From positions 1 to 37,132 of the forward strand of contig CAMDRO010000022.1 in NCBI GenBank assembly GCA_945906795.1: a stretch of DNA of 37,132 nt, given 5' to 3'. The position numbers and the translations under genes were made by a program. This document shows, piece after piece, positions 32,528 through 37,132 of this stretch. The DNA comes from Spirosoma fluviale. GTDB taxonomy: Bacteria; Bacteroidota; Bacteroidia; Cytophagales; Spirosomataceae. Within the stretch, counting starts at the first letter, position 1, and each line of letters begins with the position of its first letter. The notes beneath the pieces were generated by a model. The model made no database searches. It saw only the letters and a program-made list of their open reading frames with translations, and was not told the DNA's origin.

Positions 32528-33607
32528 TTAAATCAATTTTAGAATTTCCTCGCCAATCGCCTCAGTACCTAAAATCATATTCGCAGGAGTACTAGCATCA
32601 GCGATATCACGCGTCCTAAAACCCTTTTTCAATAAAGCATCCACTGCATTTATAATCGTCTCTGATTCTTTCTTTAAACCAAAAGAAATATCCAATAACA
32701 AGGCAGCTGATAAAATAGAAGCTAATGGATTAGCTAAACCTTTTCCTGTAATATCATGTGCAGAACCATGAATAGGTTCATAAACACCTGTCCCATCACC
32801 GATCGACGCGGAGGCCAACATCCCCATGGAGCCTGCGATTTGAGATGCTTCGTCCGTTAAAATATCACCAAATAAGTTGGCCGTGACAACCACATCAAAA
32901 CGTTTAGGATCTTTAATTAACAGCATGGCAGTCGCATCTACAAATTGATATTCTACCGTAACTTCAGGATACTCCAAAGCTAATTTTTGAATAACTTCTC
33001 TCCATAATCGAGAAGATTCCAACACATTAGCTTTATCGACCGAAACTAGATGTTTTTTACGTGTCATGGCTGCATCAAATGCCTTTCGGCCTATCCGTTC
33101 AACCTCATAACGACTATATTCAGCTACATCATAGGCTGTATCCCCATTATTTTTACGACCCTTTTCACCAAAATAAATATCTCCTGTTAATTCACGAAAG
33201 AATAAAATATCAGCCCCTTTTAAAATTTCTGGCTTAATACTAGACGCCCCTAATAATTCGTCAAATAATTTAATGGGTCTCAAATTGGCATATAAACCTA
33301 ATTCCTTTCGCATTCGCAATAAACCTTGCTCAGGTCTAACTTTAGCTGAAGGATCATTATCATATTTGGGATGGCCTACAGCGCCAAAAAGCACTGCATC
33401 CGAAGCCTTCATTTTGGCTAAAGTTTCAGCAGGAAGCGGATCACCTGTTGCCTCAATCGCCTCATGCCCAATTAAAGCTTCATCATACGTGAACTCATGA
33501 CCAAATTTAGCCGCAATTTTCTCTAACACTTTTTTACCTACTGCCGTAACTTCTTGGCCAATTCCATCCCCTGGAACAATTAAAATATGCTTTTTCACCA
33601 TTTTCAT
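32528..33607 (-). CDS. leuB: 3-isopropylmalate dehydrogenase LeuB
   Basis: 359 residues. Oxidises and decarboxylates 3-isopropylmalate (and, in organisms with citramalate synthase, 3-methylmalate) using NAD+. Motifs: HILIVPGDGIGQEV at the start, VRPEQGLLRMRKELGLYANLRP, RELTGDIYFGEKGR, and the metal-binding DEASQIAGSMGMLASASIG, followed by YEPIHGSAHDI. Starts MKMVKKH; a second ATG at residue 3 is equally possible. One base separates it from the leuA homologue, so the two are co-translated. Confidence 0.96.
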   Translation of the reverse strand: MKMVKKHILIVPGDGIGQEVTAVGKKVLEKIAAKFGHEFTYDEALIGHEAIEATGDPLPAETLAKMKASDAVLFGAVGHPKYDNDPSAKVRPEQGLLRMRKELGLYANLRPIKLFDELLGASSIKPEILKGADILFFRELTGDIYFGEKGRKNNGDTAYDVAEYSRYEVERIGRKAFDAAMTRKKHLVSVDKANVLESSRLWREVIQKLALEYPEVTVEYQFVDATAMLLIKDPKRFDVVVTANLFGDILTDEASQIAGSMGMLASASIGDGTGVYEPIHGSAHDITGKGLANPLASILSAALLLDISFGLKKESETIINAVDALLKKGFRTRDIADASTPANMILGTEAIGEEILKLI

Positions 33608-33608
33608 T

Positions 33609-35144
33609 TTAAATTAAATTCAACATTTTCTGAGTGGCTTTGATCGCTGAAACCGTTTGGTCTGAATCTAAGCCTCGAGTAATGAGCTCACGGTCACCGT
33701 GGGCCCAGGTAATAATTGTTTCACATAATGCATCGGAATCACCACCCGGCGGAATCCGAACAGCGTAATCTTTTAGTTGAGGTAAGATTTGACCATTTTT
33801 TTCGAAGATCATTAACAAGGCTTTCATAAAAGCATCGTACTGCCCATCCCCTTGTGCATGTTCCTCAAAATATTCACCATCAATGGAAATTTTCAATGTA
33901 ACCGAAGGCCGCAAATCCTTGGAATGCGTCAGCACATAATTCAATACTTGAACTCGTTCTTCAATCATATTACTATCCAAAACATCCGAAATGATATAGG
34001 GTAGGTCATTTTGAGTAACCACTTCTTTCCTATCTCCTAATTCGATAATCCGCTGAGTTACTTTTTTTAGATCCTGATCCGAAAGTTGAATACCTAATTG
34101 GGCCAAATTATTAGCAATATTTGCCTTGCCACTCGTTTTACCTAAGGCATATTTTCGCTCACGCCCAAAACGCTCAGGCATTAAATCATTGTGATATAAG
34201 TTATTCTTTTTATCTCCATCTGCATGAATTCCCGCTGTCTGAGTAAACACATTTTCACCTACAATAGGTTTATTGGCAGGAATTCTAAATCCAGAAAAAG
34301 TCTCCACTAACTTGCTGACGCTATACAATGATTTTTCACAAACAGAAGTGGAAACATCTTTTTGATAATCATTTAAAACAGCTATAACACTTGCCAAGGG
34401 AGCATTTCCTGCCCGTTCGCCCATGCCATTGACCGTCAAGTGTAACCCATGAATACCATTCCTTACCGCTTCGAGCGCATTGGCCGTTCCTAAATCATAA
34501 TCATTGTGCGCATGAAAATCAAAATGAATTTTTGGATATCGTTGGACTAATTCCGAAATAAATGCTGCCACCTCAGAAGGAATTAAGACCCCCAACGTAT
34601 CAGGCAATAAAATGCGTTTGATGGGTAAATGTTGGATAAAATCCAAGTAGTTAATCACATAATCTTTGCTATTCCGCATCCCATTGCTCCAATCTTCCAA
34701 GTACACATTGACTTCTAAACCTTTTAAAACGGCCAAATGAATGGATTCAGCGATTTCAGCAAAATGTTGTTCGGGAGATTTTTTGAGTTGGTGCTTCAAG
34801 TGGTTTAATGAACCTTTAGTCAACAAATTCATTACTTTAGCTCCGCTAGAAATCATCCAATCGACAGAGGTTCCTCCATCCACAAAAGTCAATACTTCTA
34901 CTTTGTCTAGATACCCATGAATGGATGCCCATTCCGTTATTTTTTTTACTGCCTGAAATTCACCATCAGAAACCCGAGCAGACGCAATTTCTATCCGATC
35001 AACTTTTAGTTCAGTCAAAAGTAATTGTGCTATCGTTAATTTCTCAGAAGCTGAAAACGACACCCCGCTAGTTTGTTCTCCATCCCGAAGAGTCGTGTCC
35101 ATTATTTCTATGTGGCGTTTCAAATGCTTATCGGTTAAGTGCAA
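33609..35144 (-). CDS. LeuA homologue of the citramalate-synthase-like type
   Basis: Up to 511 residues. Condenses acetyl-CoA with a 2-oxo acid. TIM barrel motifs: MDTTLRDGEQTSG (15-27, Arg20-Asp21), zinc ligands FHAHND, NGMGERAGN and TQTAGIHADGD; the C-terminal third is the allosteric LeuA dimer domain (RPSVTLKIS, QGDGQYDAFM, IPPGGDSDALCET). The reading IEIMDTTLRDGEQTSGVSFS..EKL and the later NVYLEDWSNGMRNS resemble the Leptospira-type citramalate synthase, including Leu85, Leu108 and Tyr148 at its pyruvate-pocket positions. So it may make (R)-citramalate for isoleucine, or isopropylmalate for leucine. Start uncertain: codon 35144 is TTG; a TTG at 35123 (LKRHIEIMD) or the ATG at 35102 are alternatives, the last cutting the first barrel strand. 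Confidence 0.9.
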   Translation of the reverse strand: MHLTDKHLKRHIEIMDTTLRDGEQTSGVSFSASEKLTIAQLLLTELKVDRIEIASARVSDGEFQAVKKITEWASIHGYLDKVEVLTFVDGGTSVDWMISSGAKVMNLLTKGSLNHLKHQLKKSPEQHFAEIAESIHLAVLKGLEVNVYLEDWSNGMRNSKDYVINYLDFIQHLPIKRILLPDTLGVLIPSEVAAFISELVQRYPKIHFDFHAHNDYDLGTANALEAVRNGIHGLHLTVNGMGERAGNAPLASVIAVLNDYQKDVSTSVCEKSLYSVSKLVETFSGFRIPANKPIVGENVFTQTAGIHADGDKKNNLYHNDLMPERFGRERKYALGKTSGKANIANNLAQLGIQLSDQDLKKVTQRIIELGDRKEVVTQNDLPYIISDVLDSNMIEERVQVLNYVLTHSKDLRPSVTLKISIDGEYFEEHAQGDGQYDAFMKALLMIFEKNGQILPQLKDYAVRIPPGGDSDALCETIITWAHGDRELITRGLDSDQTVSAIKATQKMLNLI

Positions 35145-35718
35145 ACATAGCTATTTCCTCTTTCATCGCTTGAAGATAATCGATATCATCAAAGCCGTTT
35201 AATAAATTATTTTTCTTGTACCCATTAATCTCAAAAGATTCGGAAGCACCCGTTGAAACAATCGTAATGGTTTGTTCTATTAAGTTTATTTCCAACTCAG
35301 CTTTAGGATTTTTTTCGATCGCTGTAAATATTTGATGTAAAAATTCTGGACTTACTTGGACAGGCAAAATACCTACATTGATGGAGTTGCCTCTAAATAT
35401 ATCAGCAAAAAACGAAGAAACTACGCAACGAAACCCATAATCATAAAGAGCCCAAGCCGCATGTTCTCGAGAAGAACCTGATCCAAAGTTTTTTCCACCC
35501 ACTAATATCTTACCTGAATAAGTCGGGTTATTTAAAACAAAATCAGATTTTGCTTGGTCATTTTTATCATAACGCCAATCTCTAAATAAGTTGTCACCAA
35601 AACCTTTTCGTTCAGTAGCCTTTAAAAAACGAGCAGGAATAATTTGATCCGTATCCACATTTTCAATGGGCAAAGGAACGGCAGAACTACGTAAAACTTT
35701 AAAACTATCGTAAGCCAT
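35128..35718 (-). CDS. leuD: 3-isopropylmalate dehydratase small subunit LeuD
   Basis: 196 residues, standard length. With LeuC it isomerises 2- to 3-isopropylmalate, or citramalate to 2-methylmalate in the isoleucine branch. Motifs: PIENVDTDQIIPARFLK (18-33), GKNFGSGSSREHAAWAL and the conserved IFRGNSINVGILPV. The 3' end overlaps the leuA-like frame by 17 bases if that gene starts at 35144. It begins 17 bases after leuC. Confidence 0.96.
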   Translation of the reverse strand: MAYDSFKVLRSSAVPLPIENVDTDQIIPARFLKATERKGFGDNLFRDWRYDKNDQAKSDFVLNNPTYSGKILVGGKNFGSGSSREHAAWALYDYGFRCVVSSFFADIFRGNSINVGILPVQVSPEFLHQIFTAIEKNPKAELEINLIEQTITIVSTGASESFEINGYKKNNLLNGFDDIDYLQAMKEEIAMFALNR

Positions 35719-35735
35719 AATAAACTTTTTAAATA

Positions 35736-37132
35736 TTATAAAAATTGTCTAGGATCTGTTACAACCCCAGTAATTGCAGCTGCCGCAGCAACTAAAGGAC
35801 TGGCTAACAAGGTTCTTGAACCTGGTCCTTGGCGACCTTCGAAATTTCTATTTGATGTACTCACCGCATATTTGCCAGCAGGAATCTTATCATCATTCAT
35901 GGCTAAACAAGCCGAACAACCTGGCTGGCGTAAAGCAAAACCAGCCTCTGTCAAAATATCAAAAATACCTTCTTCATGTATTTGAGCTTCCACCACATGA
36001 GAACCTGGAACGACCCAAGCAATCACATGATCCGCTTTTTTCCGACCTTTAATGATCGAAGCAAAAGCTCTAAAATCCTCTATACGCCCATTGGTACATG
36101 AGCCAATAAATACATAGTCAACTTTTTTACCTATCATCGAATCATTCTCCTCAAAGCCCATGTAATCTAATGATTTAGCATAACTTGACGCACCACCTTC
36201 CAAATCTTTTGCTTGAGGAATATTTCTGGAAATACCCATACCCATACCCGGATTGGTGCCATAGGTAATCATGGGTTCGATATCAGAAGCTAAAAAAGTA
36301 ATTTCTTTATCAAATACTGAATCAGCATCCGTTGATAATGTTTTCCAATAAGCCAATTGCTTATCCCAATCTGCTCCTTTTGGGGCTAATTCGCGACCAT
36401 TGATATAATCAAAAGTAGTTTGGTCTGGAGCAATCATCCCGCCCCGAGCACCCATCTCAATACTTAAATTACATACCGTCATGCGACCTTCCATGGACAT
36501 ATTTTCAAAAACATCTCCCGCATATTCGACAAAATAACCTGTAGCTCCTGAGGTGGATAATTTTGAAATAATATATAAGGCCACGTCCTTCGGCGTTACC
36601 CCTTTTCCTAGATGGCCATTGACATTAATCCGCATTTTAAGCGGTTTGGGTTGCATGATGCATTGTGAAGAAAGAACCATCTCCACTTCAGATGTACCTA
36701 TTCCAAAGGCAATAGCGCCAAAAGCCCCATGAGTTGAGGTATGTGAATCTCCACAAACGATCGTCATTCCAGGCAAAGTAATTCCATTTTCAGGACCTAC
36801 TACATGAACAATTCCATTCTTGGGATTACCTAAACCCCAGTGAGAAATTCCATATTTACTTGTATTTTTCTCTAATTGCAACAATTGATTCGCTGACAAA
36901 GGATCTTCCACGGGAAGATGTTGGTTTATCGTAGGCGTATTGTGATCTGCCGTTGCAAAAGTTTTCTCAGGAAATAAAACACTAAGCCCTCTTTGCTCTA
37001 AACCTAAAAAGGCTACAGGACTAGTCACTTCATGAATAAAATGTCGGTCTATAAAAAAAACATCTGGCCCGTCAGCAATTTGACGAACAACATGTGAATC
37101 CCAGACTTTATCAAACAAGGTTTTTGGGGAAT
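35736..37132 (-). CDS. leuC: 3-isopropylmalate dehydratase large subunit LeuC (5' end cut by window edge)
   Basis: Frame is open to the last base of the window; codons for [15 protein letters not shown] precede any usable start, and the triplet at 37118 (TTG) is internal. The full gene needs only a few more codons. About 465 residues seen. 4Fe-4S aconitase-type enzyme: cysteine in [11 protein letters not shown] (near 36097) and the pair in [11 protein letters not shown] (near 35917 and 35908) ligate the cluster. Also [15 protein letters not shown] and GIGTSEVE are present. First visible gene of the leuC-leuD-leuA-like-leuB cluster; the promoter is outside the window. Confidence 0.96.
   Translation of the reverse strand, partial: SPKTLFDKVWDSHVVRQIADGPDVFFIDRHFIHEVTSPVAFLGLEQRGLSVLFPEKTFATADHNTPTINQHLPVEDPLSANQLLQLEKNTSKYGISHWGLGNPKNGIVHVVGPENGITLPGMTIVCGDSHTSTHGAFGAIAFGIGTSEVEMVLSSQCIMQPKPLKMRINVNGHLGKGVTPKDVALYIISKLSTSGATGYFVEYAGDVFENMSMEGRMTVCNLSIEMGARGGMIAPDQTTFDYINGRELAPKGADWDKQLAYWKTLSTDADSVFDKEITFLASDIEPMITYGTNPGMGMGISRNIPQAKDLEGGASSYAKSLDYMGFEENDSMIGKKVDYVFIGSCTNGRIEDFRAFASIIKGRKKADHVIAWVVPGSHVVEAQIHEEGIFDILTEAGFALRQPGCSACLAMNDDKIPAGKYAVSTSNRNFEGRQGPGSRTLLASPLVAAAAAITGVVTDPRQFL

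Noticed and set aside
37116..37118. TTG as the leuC start
   Set aside because: The frame continues upstream with residues SPKTL that match normal LeuC N-termini; the true start is just beyond the window.
1..37132. Looked for CRISPR arrays, insertion sequences, toxin-antitoxin pairs, phage genes and tRNAs
   Set aside because: No spaced direct repeats, transposase or integrase motifs, inverted terminal repeats or tRNA cloverleafs were recognised by eye; the only tandem array is inside rpsP.

Overview
The window is an AT-rich chromosomal segment of a Bacteroidota bacterium, most likely from the Cytophagales side of the phylum. Evidence: promoter-like TTG-N(~20)-TAnnTTTG elements, few Shine-Dalgarno sites, a type IX secretion 'plug' (DUF5103) protein, a DUF3276/PUR protein, a TlpA-like DUF4369-type thioredoxin lipoprotein-class enzyme, and a ribosomal protein S16 with a long C-terminal extension. 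The genus cannot be fixed from the sequence. No insertion sequence, prophage, CRISPR array or tRNA was seen. Gene density is very high, and several convergent gene pairs overlap at their stop codons.

Layout. 1-1029: 3' part of an amino-acid permease (+). 5037-1017 (-): a tight rpsP-rimM-trmD-EamA exporter-esterase cluster, with rpsP carrying 13 acidic nonapeptide repeats and followed by an intrinsic terminator placed directly before rimM. 5491-5128 (-): the RNase P RNA gene rnpB, just upstream of rpsP, each with its own promoter. 12293-5530 (-): wbqC-like, clpC, fabG, a membrane protein with a degenerate von Willebrand-like region, and a DUF4403 lipoprotein. 12358-13224 (+): LpxL-like acyltransferase. 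17297-13226 (-): five overlapping genes (Ldh-type dehydrogenase, mltG, YbgC-type thioesterase, YihY/BrkB, YciO/Sua5). 17375-22097 (+): membrane-anchored FMN glutamate-synthase-like protein, ABC-F ATPase, T9SS plug protein. 23600-22094 (-): DUF3276 and ychF. 23770-25287 (+): RlpA with a lysine-rich tail and a DUF58 protein. Then a thioredoxin (-), ElyC-like YdcF (+), pfkA (-), M42 peptidase (+). 37132-29822 (-): leuC-leuD-citramalate-synthase-like leuA homologue-leuB, a terminator, a small YdcF protein and an S9 peptidase.

Functionally this is mostly core information processing (S16, RimM, TrmD, RNase P, YchF, ABC-F), proteostasis (ClpC), cell-envelope building (FabG, LpxL-like, MltG, RlpA, ElyC-like) and branched-chain amino-acid synthesis. 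I did not find a clear new defence or mobile system. The most notable points are the repeat-expanded S16 tail, the leuA homologue that carries citramalate-synthase pocket residues, an Asn in place of the Mg-binding Asp103 of PfkA, terminators whose U-tracts abut the next start codon, and a clpC-linked pair of uncharacterised envelope proteins.
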